Of a DNA stretch of 12,141 nt, positions 5,831 to 12,141 are shown in pieces. The stretch is from CAVPRW01 sp046727435 [NCBI: bacterium] (GTDB lineage Bacteria; Tectomicrobia; Entotheonellia; J063). The stretch's first letter is position 1, and the number at the start of each line of letters is the position of its first letter. The DNA lies in the NCBI GenBank assembly GCA_046727435.1, contig JBKPCR010000098.1, positions 1-12,141 of the forward strand, given 5' to 3'. A program made the translations under genes and the position numbers. The notes beneath the pieces are model-generated. The model had not been told where the DNA came from and did not search any database. It worked only from the letters and a program-made list of their open reading frames with translations.

Positions 5831-7414
5831 ATGTCATGCCAGCCGCCAACCTTGATCCTCTACCATGCTACGGTGCTGACCATGGACCCCAGGCGGCCTC
5901 GGGCTGAGGCCATCGCGCTGCGGGTGGGGCGCATCGTCGCCGTGGGCGCCACCGCCGGGGTGCTGGCGCTGCGTGGCCGCGCCACCCAGCTCATCGACTG
6001 CCGAGGTGCTGTCATCCTGCCGGGCTTCATCGATGCCCACTTGCATGTGCGGGCCTATGCAGGAACTTTCCTGGGGATCGATTGCCGGCCACAGACAGTG
6101 CGAAGCCTCATAGATCTGCAGGCAGTCTTGCAGCAACATAGCCATCGCCTGCCACCTGGGCAATGGTTGATGGGATACGGCTACGACGAGTTTGGGCTAG
6201 CCGAGCGGCGGCATCCGACGCGCTGGGACCTCGATGTTGCGATACCGAACCATCCCGTGCGCCTCGCGCACCGTTCGCGCCATGCTTGGGTTGTGAACAG
6301 TTTGGGGCTGGAACAGCTCGGTATTTCCAGGGATTTCACGGCGCCAGCCGGGGGATGGGTGGAACGCGATGCCGCCAGCGGTGAGCCCACTGGCTTGCTG
6401 ATCGATATGGATGCCTACGTGCGTCAGCATCTGCCGCCTCTGACGACTCGAGAGCGGTTTCGAAGCGGCCTCAGGCAGAGCAGCCAGACCTTGTTGTCTG
6501 CTGGTGTGACGACGATTCAGGATGCCAGCGTGACGAATGACCTGGCGGCCTATGAGGCCTTTCGCACCTGGATCGCCGACGGTGATCTGCGCCTGCGGGT
6601 GATGCTCCTGATAGGCGTGTCGTCGCTCCCAGAGGTGATTGCCGCTGGCCTCAAACCAGGCAAGGGTTCACCATTCCTGCGCATTCAGGGCGTCAAGATT
6701 CGTCTCGATGAAGCCAGTGGTGCGCTCTATCCGCTGCCAGAGACGGTCAATGCCCAGGTATGGAACGCTCACTGCCAGGGCTTCCCGGTGGCCATTCACG
6801 CCGTCGAATTGCCGGCGCTAGTATCGGCCTTGCATGCCATCCGACTGGCCCAGGCGCATCTGCCCAGCACCGACCTGCGCCACCGCATCGAGCATGCCGC
6901 GCTCTGTCCCGAGGTCTGTATCGATGAATTAGCAGACCTCCACGTCGCAGTCGTCACCCAGCCAGCTTTTCTCTGGTATCATGGCCAACGCTATGCGGCT
7001 GAGATCGACGCTGAGCAGCAGCCGTGGCTGTATCGCGTCAAGAGCCTGCTGTCTCACGGTGTGCCAGTGGCGGGCAGCTCGGATGCGCCTGTGGTCCCGC
7101 CCCTGCCGTTGGAAGGGGTACATGCCGCGGTGGCTCGCCAGACGCCCGATGGTCATATCATTGGAGCAGACGAGCGCGTCAGCGTGGAAGAGGCATTGTG
7201 GTTGTATACCCAAGGCGCGGCCTGGGTCTGCGGCCTGGAGTCGGAGCTGGGGTCGATCAGGCGCGGCAAGCGGGCTGATCTGGTGTTCTTGGCGGCTGAT
7301 CCGACGCGCGTGCCGGTGGCCGACATTCCACATATCCCAGTGGGCATGACGATGGTGGATGGGGTGGTGCAATGGAGAGGGCGCGCGCTAGCTCATGAAC
7401 TTTGCGATCTTTGA
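5831..7414 (+). CDS. YtcJ-type metal-dependent amidohydrolase (amidohydrolase family 3)
   Basis: A 527-residue cytoplasmic metallohydrolase, the normal length for YtcJ/NfdA-type enzymes, which hydrolyse C-N bonds in formamide-like or cyclic substrates. The metal-site residues are all visible: HxH at H70/H72 in FIDAHLHV, K289 in GVKIRLDE as the candidate carboxylated lysine, H323 in AIHAVE, H355 in RHRIEHAAL and D418 in SSDAPV. The C-terminal beta strands (GSIRRGKRADLVFLAADPTR) complete the small beta sandwich. No signal peptide is seen. The ATG at 5831 has GAGG nine bases upstream. Its 3' end overlaps the exonuclease gene by 20 bp, so the two share a transcript. The family is sure; the substrate cannot be read from sequence. 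Confidence 0.9.
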   Translation: MSCQPPTLILYHATVLTMDPRRPRAEAIALRVGRIVAVGATAGVLALRGRATQLIDCRGAVILPGFIDAHLHVRAYAGTFLGIDCRPQTVRSLIDLQAVLQQHSHRLPPGQWLMGYGYDEFGLAERRHPTRWDLDVAIPNHPVRLAHRSRHAWVVNSLGLEQLGISRDFTAPAGGWVERDAASGEPTGLLIDMDAYVRQHLPPLTTRERFRSGLRQSSQTLLSAGVTTIQDASVTNDLAAYEAFRTWIADGDLRLRVMLLIGVSSLPEVIAAGLKPGKGSPFLRIQGVKIRLDEASGALYPLPETVNAQVWNAHCQGFPVAIHAVELPALVSALHAIRLAQAHLPSTDLRHRIEHAALCPEVCIDELADLHVAVVTQPAFLWYHGQRYAAEIDAEQQPWLYRVKSLLSHGVPVAGSSDAPVVPPLPLEGVHAAVARQTPDGHIIGADERVSVEEALWLYTQGAAWVCGLESELGSIRRGKRADLVFLAADPTRVPVADIPHIPVGMTMVDGVVQWRGRALAHELCDL

Positions 7415-8219
7415 CATCGAAACCCGCATCGATAAAGCGCTGATCCAGTCGGTGATGTATCCGCACGAAGATGTCACCGAGGAGGAAGCCTATCAACGCT
7501 TTCGGCAGCAGATCAGGGAAGAGCGCGACAGCCGGAGCGATTTTCTGCCCATTGCGTTTCATGTCCCGATCTCCATCGTCGTCGGCAACGTCACGGGCGA
7601 CCACGCCCTGACCGCCGTGGAAGTGCTGTGCGCCCAGGATTATAGCGAGGAGGGGATTGTCTGCGAGTTCTGGCGGCGGGTCGAAATCTTTCCTGGCACC
7701 TTGGTGTCCTTCAACGGGCGTGCCTTTGATCTCCCGGTCCTGGAAATGCAGGCCCTGCGCTATGGATGCCAGGCCCCCCGGTACTTCAACGAGAAGTATG
7801 GCCACCGCTACCGCTACTCAGAAGAGCGGCACTACGATCTGTTCGATTTTCTCTCCAATGTTGGGGTGCACCGCATTCGTGGCGGATTTAACCTGCTCGC
7901 CCGGCTCATCGGCCTGCCGGGGAAGACCTGGGTCGATGGATCGATGATTCAAGGGCTCTGGGAAGCGGGTCAGCTGAGCATGATCCATACCTACTGCCGC
8001 CAAGATGTCATCCAAACCTATGGCCTGTTCCTGCGCATCGAACTCATGCGTGGACGCCTCACTCCCGAGGCGTATCAAGCGGCCTGGGATGCAGCCACCC
8101 CCTTTCGCGAAGAGCTCTGCGAGACGCCTGGGGGAGCCCAGACGGTGGCGAATGGCGTGGACACGTCGGCGACGCAGGAGGGGACAGGCAAGGATGCACA
8201 GCCGGCACCAGAATCATGA
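7395..8219 (+). CDS. Predicted 3'-5' exonuclease, PolB-exonuclease-like DEDD fold
   Basis: A 274-residue protein of the predicted 3'-5' exonuclease family related to the proofreading domain of PolB. Motif I is FDIET (D7, E9), motif II is VSFNGRAFDLPVLEMQALRY (D112), and motif III is YCRQDVIQTYGLF (D204), so the four acidic residues that hold two metals are present. FNEKYGHRYRY and HYDLFDFLSN match the family's middle region. The last about 45 residues are low-complexity (GVDTSATQEGTGKDAQPAPE) and probably disordered. No polymerase domain follows, so it would be a stand-alone nuclease in DNA repair or RNA processing. It starts inside the amidohydrolase gene; a purine stretch GAGAGGG is 14 bases off, so translation probably depends on coupling. 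Confidence 0.85.
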   Translation: MNFAIFDIETRIDKALIQSVMYPHEDVTEEEAYQRFRQQIREERDSRSDFLPIAFHVPISIVVGNVTGDHALTAVEVLCAQDYSEEGIVCEFWRRVEIFPGTLVSFNGRAFDLPVLEMQALRYGCQAPRYFNEKYGHRYRYSEERHYDLFDFLSNVGVHRIRGGFNLLARLIGLPGKTWVDGSMIQGLWEAGQLSMIHTYCRQDVIQTYGLFLRIELMRGRLTPEAYQAAWDAATPFREELCETPGGAQTVANGVDTSATQEGTGKDAQPAPES

Positions 8220-8261
8220 CGAGGGTTGGGCATCGGACTGGATTTGAAGCCGCGACCAGTG

Positions 8262-8298
8262 TATGATTGAGCATGTTTACGAGACGACCAGGTCGTCT
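8262..8298 (+). promoter_or_regulatory. Candidate promoter and operator-like dyad before the thioredoxin reductase gene
   Basis: AGACGACC (8282-8289) and GGTCGTCT (8291-8298) form a perfect 8-bp inverted repeat around one base. A -10-like TATGAT lies at 8262-8267 with a poor -35 (TGGATT, 8239-8244, 17-bp spacing). The dyad would fall just after the transcription start and abuts the ribosome site GGAG (8299-8302), so it could be a repressor operator or an RNA hairpin. It may instead be chance. Confidence 0.4.
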
Positions 8299-8309
8299 GG
8301 AGACTATGT

Positions 8310-9251
8310 ATGATGGCCACGGATCGAGACTTCGATGTGATCGTCATCGGCGCCGGCACCGCTGGTCTGTCGGCAGCACTCTTCACCACCCGCGAGAAGC
8401 TTAAGACTCTGATGATTGAGCGCATGACCTTTGGCGGTCAGATCGCCAACGCCGAAACGATCGAGAATTACCCTGGCCTCCCCGCCACCATGCGTGGCAT
8501 CGACCTGGCTGTCAATATGCTCGATCAGATCAAGCCCTATGGCCTGCAAACGGCATTTACCGAGGTGGAAGCGTTGCACGTCGACCGACGGCCGTTTGTC
8601 GTGGTCACCGGCCTGGGCTCCTATACCGGCAAAGTCATCATCCTGGCCTGTGGGAGCTCGCTGAAGCGCCTCGATGTCCCTGGCGAATCGACCTTTGAAG
8701 GGCGCGGGGTTTCCTATTGTGCTACGTGCGACGGCGGCATGTTCCACCACCAGGAGGTCGCTGTGGTCGGGGGTGGGGATTCTGCCATGGACGAAGCGCT
8801 CTATCTCACCGAACTGGCCGCGAAAGTGACCGTCGTGCACCGCGGCGACCGGCTGCGGGCCACACAGGTCTTGCAGGAGCGGGCCATGGCCCAGCCGAAG
8901 ATCGCCTGGCGCTGGCATACGGTGGTCGAAGGGATCGAGGGCAGCGAGCAGGTGGAGCGGCTGCGACTCACCGATGTGCATACGGGCGAGACTTCGCTCC
9001 TGCCGGTGGCTGCGGTGTTTATCTATGTTGGCCTACAGCCTAACACCGAATTTTTGCAAGGTGTGCTGCCATTGGATGCTGGCGGGCATGTGCCGGTCAA
9101 CCAGCGCATGGAAACGCTGCTCCCCGGGCTGTATGCCGCCGGTGATCTGCGTCAGCATTCGGCTCGGCAGGTGATCTCATCCGCTGGCGATGGGGCGACG
9201 GCGGCGTGTTTTGCCATGCAATATTTGCGGAGTGCTGGGGAGAGAATCTGA
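8310..9251 (+). CDS. trxB: Thioredoxin reductase (NAD(P)H-dependent, FAD)
   Basis: This 313-residue flavoenzyme passes electrons from NAD(P)H through FAD and a disulfide to thioredoxin-like partners in the cytoplasm. It has all family marks: FAD site VIGAGTAGL (residues 12-20), redox-active CATC at C137/C140, pyridine-nucleotide site GGGDSAMDEA (154-163) and a C-terminal AAGDLRQ FAD motif. The length is standard. In the 2'-phosphate-binding loop it has HRGDRLR (177-183), keeping the two outer arginines of the E. coli HRRxxxR motif but with Gly at the middle Arg, so NADPH use is likely but not certain. ATG at 8310 has GGAG seven bases upstream. It follows the exonuclease by 90 bp with its own candidate promoter. 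No thioredoxin gene is adjacent. Confidence 0.93.
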   Translation: MMATDRDFDVIVIGAGTAGLSAALFTTREKLKTLMIERMTFGGQIANAETIENYPGLPATMRGIDLAVNMLDQIKPYGLQTAFTEVEALHVDRRPFVVVTGLGSYTGKVIILACGSSLKRLDVPGESTFEGRGVSYCATCDGGMFHHQEVAVVGGGDSAMDEALYLTELAAKVTVVHRGDRLRATQVLQERAMAQPKIAWRWHTVVEGIEGSEQVERLRLTDVHTGETSLLPVAAVFIYVGLQPNTEFLQGVLPLDAGGHVPVNQRMETLLPGLYAAGDLRQHSARQVISSAGDGATAACFAMQYLRSAGERI

Positions 9252-9362
9252 TGGCCCCCTATCTGCATGCCCCGGCTTCAAGCGTGTAGCAGGCGGTGAA
9301 GGGGCCTGTGCGGCGCTCTCTGATGTCGTCTTCAATGCGTCTGAAAGTGGAGGGAAAGCGGC
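9252..9362 (+). other. Intergenic leader before the CDC48-like gene
   Basis: A 111-bp gap with no gene or strong terminator. ATGGCCCC near its start and GGGGCC further on could pair at a distance. Its last 14 bases include the purine-rich ribosome site GGAGGG (9349-9354) of the next gene, eight bases from its GTG start. Without a clear terminator, read-through from trxB is possible. Confidence 0.35.
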
Positions 9363-11618
9363 GTGGCAACCCAGGAGGAGGGACGGAAATCTCTGATGCT
9401 GCGTGTGATCGATGCGCGGCCTGAGGATATCGGACGTGGCATCGCCAAGCTCGCGCCGGAAGATCTGGAGACATTGGGCCTGGCCATCGGTGACATGATC
9501 AGTCTGATGGGCAAGCGGCGGACGGTGGCGAAGGCCATGCGGACCTATGTGAAGGATACCAATAAAGGGTTCATCGCGCTGGATCAGGTGCTGCGTGCCA
9601 ATGCGCAGACCGCCCTGGCCGAGCAGGTGACGGTGCAGAAGATCGACGTGCAGACGGCACAGCGCGTCGTCCTATCGCCGGTCAGCGCGGTGCCTGCCAA
9701 GGTCACCGATGAGGAGCTGAAAGAGCTATTGCGTCTTCTGGAAGGGCTGCCAGTGGTCGGAGCCGACAGGGTCCGGCCAAACACGGCGGGATTTAAGAAC
9801 TGGGAGTTTTCAGTCGCCGAAACAGTCCCCGAGGGCGCAGTGATCATCCGTACCGGCACCACCTTGACGATCAAACCGGCTCCAGGAACGGCGCAAGGGC
9901 CCCGCAAGGTGACCTACAAAGATATCGGGGGCATGAACGCCGAATTGCAACAGGTGCGCGAGGTGGTCGAACTTCCCCTGAAGTATCCCCAACTCTTCGA
10001 TCGCCTCGGCATCGATGCCCCCAAAGGGGTGTTGCTCTTTGGTCCCCCTGGCTGTGGGAAGACCATGACCGCGCGCGCCGTGGCCAGTGAAACGTCGGCC
10101 CACTTCATTCACATCAGCGGCCCTGAAGTCGTGCACCGTTATTACGGCGATAGTGAGGCCCACTTGCGCGAGGTATTTAAGGAGGCACGCGACCGCGCCC
10201 CGACGATCATCTTCTTCGATGAAATCGATGCCATTGCCAGCAAGCGCGAGGATGTCAGCGGCGACGTCGAGAAACGGATTGTGGCCCAGTTGATGGCACT
10301 ACTCGATGGCCTGGAATCGCGCGGGCAGGTAATCGTGGTGGCGGCGACGAATATTCCCGACTCCGTCGACCCGGCGCTACGGCGGCCAGGACGCTTTGAT
10401 CGCGAGATCTCCGTGCGGGTGCCCGACCGGGAGGGACGCCTGGAGATTCTGCGGATTCACACCCAGACGATGCCCCTGGCCAAAGATGTCGATTTAGTCA
10501 AGATCGCTGAGGCCACCCACGGCTACGTCGGGGCCGACCTGAAGGCGCTCTGCCAGGAAGCGGCTATGATCACCCTGAGGCGATTGGTGCCCAACTTCGA
10601 CACCGAGCATGGCATCACCGAGGAAATGCTTGAAGGGCTGGAGGTGGGCAATATGTCCTTCGCCGAGGCGATGAAACGCATCAAGCCATCGACGGGTCGA
10701 GAGGTGTTTCGCGACGTCGCCGACGTGCGCTGGAGCGACGTGGGGGGGTTGGATGAAGCCAAGCAAGTGCTGCGCGAGGCCATCGAATGGCCGCTCCGGC
10801 ATGGCGATCTGTTCCTGCAGATTGGCACCACGCCTCCCAAGGGCATATTGCTCTCGGGGTCTCCTGGCAGCGGTAAAACGTTGCTCGCCAAAGCTGTAGC
10901 CAAGGAGAGTGGCGTCAACTTCATCGCCGTCAAGGGACCAGAGCTCCTATCCAAATGGGTCGGGGAGTCAGAGCAATCGGTCCGGGAAGTCTTCCGCAAG
11001 GCGCGCTTAGCGGCCCCCTGTATCATTTTCTTCGACGAGATCGACGCCCTCTGCCCGGTACGTGGCTCGGGGAGTAGCGATTCTGGGGTGGGCGACCGCA
11101 TCGTCAGCCAATTTCTCACCGAGATGGACGGCATTGAGGAGTTGAAGGGGGTGGTCGTGCTGGGAGCAACGAATCGGTTGGACATGGTCGATCCCGCGCT
11201 GCTGAGCCCGGGACGTTTTGACCTGGTGGTCGACCTCCCAGTGCCGGACCGTGATACCCGCCGGGCGATTTTCGCCGTACATACCCAGGGCAAACCACTG
11301 GCGCCGGATGTGGATCTCAACACACTGGCGGAGTTCAGCGAGGGTCTTATGGGTGGGGATATCGCTTCGATTTGTCGGCGGGCCACGATGCACGCCATTC
11401 GCGACCATGTCGAACAACAGGGGGGCAAATCGCAAGGGGTGCTGCTCTTGGCTCACCATTTTCGGCATGCCATGGAGGCTGTCATGAAAGCGTCGCAGTA
11501 CGCCAGAGCGCAGCGTTTCCTGCGCGAGATTCCTATGGTCGAGCGCGCCCCTGGAGAGCAACAGCAAACGCTCTCAGAGGCGAAGCCTATGCCGCAACGC
11601 ACCTCGCCGCTGGCGTAG
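9363..11618 (+). CDS. CDC48/p97-like double AAA+ ATPase
   Basis: A 751-residue protein of the CDC48/VCP/VAT family, a hexameric unfoldase that threads proteins through its pore. An N-terminal substrate/cofactor domain covers about 12-175 (LRVIDARPEDIGRGIAKL and GLAIGDMISLMGKRRTVAKA are typical CDC48_N). D1 has Walker A GPPGCGKT (227-234), Walker B IIFFDEID (282-289), sensor AATN (327-330) and arginine fingers in RRPGRFD (340-346). D2 has Walker A GSPGSGKT (499-506), Walker B IIFFDEID (554-561), pore loop KWVGESE (531-537), sensor GATN (601-604) and LLSPGRFD (613-620), where the first finger Arg is Ser. The tail ends RTSPLA, with no HbYX proteasome-docking motif. The GTG start has GGAGGG eight bases upstream; an inner ATG at 9396 lacks one. 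Target proteins are unknown. Confidence 0.93.
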   Translation: MATQEEGRKSLMLRVIDARPEDIGRGIAKLAPEDLETLGLAIGDMISLMGKRRTVAKAMRTYVKDTNKGFIALDQVLRANAQTALAEQVTVQKIDVQTAQRVVLSPVSAVPAKVTDEELKELLRLLEGLPVVGADRVRPNTAGFKNWEFSVAETVPEGAVIIRTGTTLTIKPAPGTAQGPRKVTYKDIGGMNAELQQVREVVELPLKYPQLFDRLGIDAPKGVLLFGPPGCGKTMTARAVASETSAHFIHISGPEVVHRYYGDSEAHLREVFKEARDRAPTIIFFDEIDAIASKREDVSGDVEKRIVAQLMALLDGLESRGQVIVVAATNIPDSVDPALRRPGRFDREISVRVPDREGRLEILRIHTQTMPLAKDVDLVKIAEATHGYVGADLKALCQEAAMITLRRLVPNFDTEHGITEEMLEGLEVGNMSFAEAMKRIKPSTGREVFRDVADVRWSDVGGLDEAKQVLREAIEWPLRHGDLFLQIGTTPPKGILLSGSPGSGKTLLAKAVAKESGVNFIAVKGPELLSKWVGESEQSVREVFRKARLAAPCIIFFDEIDALCPVRGSGSSDSGVGDRIVSQFLTEMDGIEELKGVVVLGATNRLDMVDPALLSPGRFDLVVDLPVPDRDTRRAIFAVHTQGKPLAPDVDLNTLAEFSEGLMGGDIASICRRATMHAIRDHVEQQGGKSQGVLLLAHHFRHAMEAVMKASQYARAQRFLREIPMVERAPGEQQQTLSEAKPMPQRTSPLA

Positions 11619-11638
11619 GATGAGAAACCTTTCTAATT

Positions 11639-11659
11639 CCCTCTCCCTCTGGGAGAGGG
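11639..11659. repeat. Palindromic intergenic repeat, copy D
   Basis: CCCTCTCCC (11639-11647), a TCT triloop, and GGGAGAGGG (11651-11659) form a perfect nine-pair hairpin followed by TGAGAAAAGGGG. It lies 20 bases after the CDC48-like stop and just before the enoyl-CoA hydratase start. No T-run follows, so it is a weak terminator at best; it looks like a core version of copies A-C. Confidence 0.65.
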
Positions 11660-11679
11660 TGAGAAAAGGGGAGCTGACA

Positions 11680-12141
11680 GTGCCCTTTGACACACTGCTC
11701 TATGAGAAGCAAAATGGCCTGGCGCGGGTAACCCTGAATCGCCCTGAAGTACTCAATGTGTATAATACGCGGATGCGCGATGAGCTCTGGGAGGTTTTCT
11801 GCGCTATCCGCGATGACCCCACCGTACGTGCCATGCTCCTCAATGGGGCGGGGCGTACGTTCTGTGCCGGGGCCGACTTGACCGAGTTTGGCACCGCCCC
11901 GTCGGTCGCAGTCGCCCGCACGGTGCGTTGGGCCCGCGATGTCTGGGGGCTGTTGCACGACCTGGAGATCCCCACCATCGCGGCGTTGCATGGCTACGTC
12001 ATCGGTTCCGGGCTGGAGATGGCGTTGCTGTGCGACATGCGCGTGGCAGCCGAGGGTACGCAATTCCGCTTCCCCGAGCTGAGCTTGGGCTTTATCCCGG
12101 CGGCGGCTGGCACCCAGACCATGCCGCGCGTGACCCACTTG
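11680..12141 (+). CDS. Enoyl-CoA hydratase/isomerase (crotonase family), 3'-truncated by the window
   Basis: The first 154 residues of a crotonase-fold enzyme, which usually hydrates enoyl-CoA in fatty-acid or aromatic-acid breakdown. Visible marks are VTLNRPEVLNVYNTRM, the first oxyanion-hole segment GAGRTFCAGADLTEFG, and HGYVIGSGLEMALLCDMRVA, which carries the first catalytic Glu and the second oxyanion Gly. RFPELSLGFIPAAAGTQTMP carries the second catalytic Glu. Both glutamates being present favours a hydratase over a one-Glu isomerase. The GTG at 11680 has GGGGAG six bases upstream and is preferred. The frame is open back to an ATG at 11620, but that start would translate palindrome copy D into an odd NSLSLWERVRKGEL extension. 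The frame continues past the window. The substrate is unknown. Confidence 0.85.
   Translation, partial: MPFDTLLYEKQNGLARVTLNRPEVLNVYNTRMRDELWEVFCAIRDDPTVRAMLLNGAGRTFCAGADLTEFGTAPSVAVARTVRWARDVWGLLHDLEIPTIAALHGYVIGSGLEMALLCDMRVAAEGTQFRFPELSLGFIPAAAGTQTMPRVTHL

Noticed and set aside
8304-8981. A 225-codon minus-strand open frame opposite trxB
   Set aside because: It mirrors the trxB coding strand, is His/Gly-rich, and has no independent start signals.
10523-11428. A 301-codon minus-strand open frame across the CDC48-like gene
   Set aside because: It is a codon-bias shadow: Ser/Arg/Pro-rich with no domain pattern, opposite a gene with two full AAA+ domains.
1-12141. tRNA, rRNA, CRISPR array or insertion sequence
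   Set aside because: No cloverleaf or rRNA sequence, no regularly spaced direct repeats, and no transposase motif was seen on reading both strands.

Overview
The window carries bacterial genes only. It is GC-rich (about 59-60% by eye), gene-dense, and starts most genes behind clear Shine-Dalgarno sites. The gene set combines a geranylgeranyl-reductase-type flavoprotein, a PqqD-like peptide chaperone beside a tiny Tat-like peptide, a desulforedoxin-like mini-protein, a bacterial CDC48/p97-type double AAA+ ATPase and pyrimidine-rich intergenic palindromes. This suggests a Nitrospirota (Nitrospira-like) or NC10/Methylomirabilota-like Gram-negative bacterium. That placement is inference from general resemblance; there is no rRNA or marker gene to confirm it.

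Region 1 (1-1855) looks like decaying or accessory DNA. A 5'-truncated geranylgeranyl-reductase-like gene on the plus strand is broken by an in-frame amber codon at 544-546, yet still reads as a good family match up to a TAA at 712-714. On the minus strand is a compact three-gene cassette: a 59-aa peptide with a twin-arginine/YxxP-type leader, a PqqD-family protein of the RiPP recognition element type, and an ATGA-overlapping N-terminal fragment resembling HPr-kinase-related proteins. It resembles the small peptide/PqqD/HprK-related kinase loci known from bacteria, but its last gene is apparently truncated. An AT-rich stretch precedes it.

Region 2 (1855-5238) has a DUF3352-like membrane-anchored protein (minus) and a MltD-like lytic transglycosylase with a C-terminal LysM domain (plus), diverging from a 324-bp intergenic region with back-to-back candidate promoters and a copy of the palindromic repeat.

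Region 3 (5239-8219) has a short coiled-coil protein and a desulforedoxin-like Fe(Cys)4 mini-protein 13 bp apart, then a YtcJ-type amidohydrolase overlapping a predicted DEDD 3'-5' exonuclease by 20 bp. Palindromic repeats separate these units. One of them places the Shine-Dalgarno site of the coiled-coil gene inside a hairpin stem.

Region 4 (8220-12141) has a thioredoxin reductase with its own candidate promoter and an operator-like dyad, a 751-aa CDC48-like double AAA+ ATPase, another palindrome, and the first part of an enoyl-CoA hydratase/isomerase that runs off the window. Redox (TrxR, desulforedoxin-like) and protein quality-control (CDC48) functions lie close together, but nothing in the sequence proves a joint pathway. 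The best candidate for an under-described system is the minus-strand peptide/PqqD/kinase-fragment cassette; the best regulatory puzzle is the hairpin family, which overlaps translation signals at two genes.
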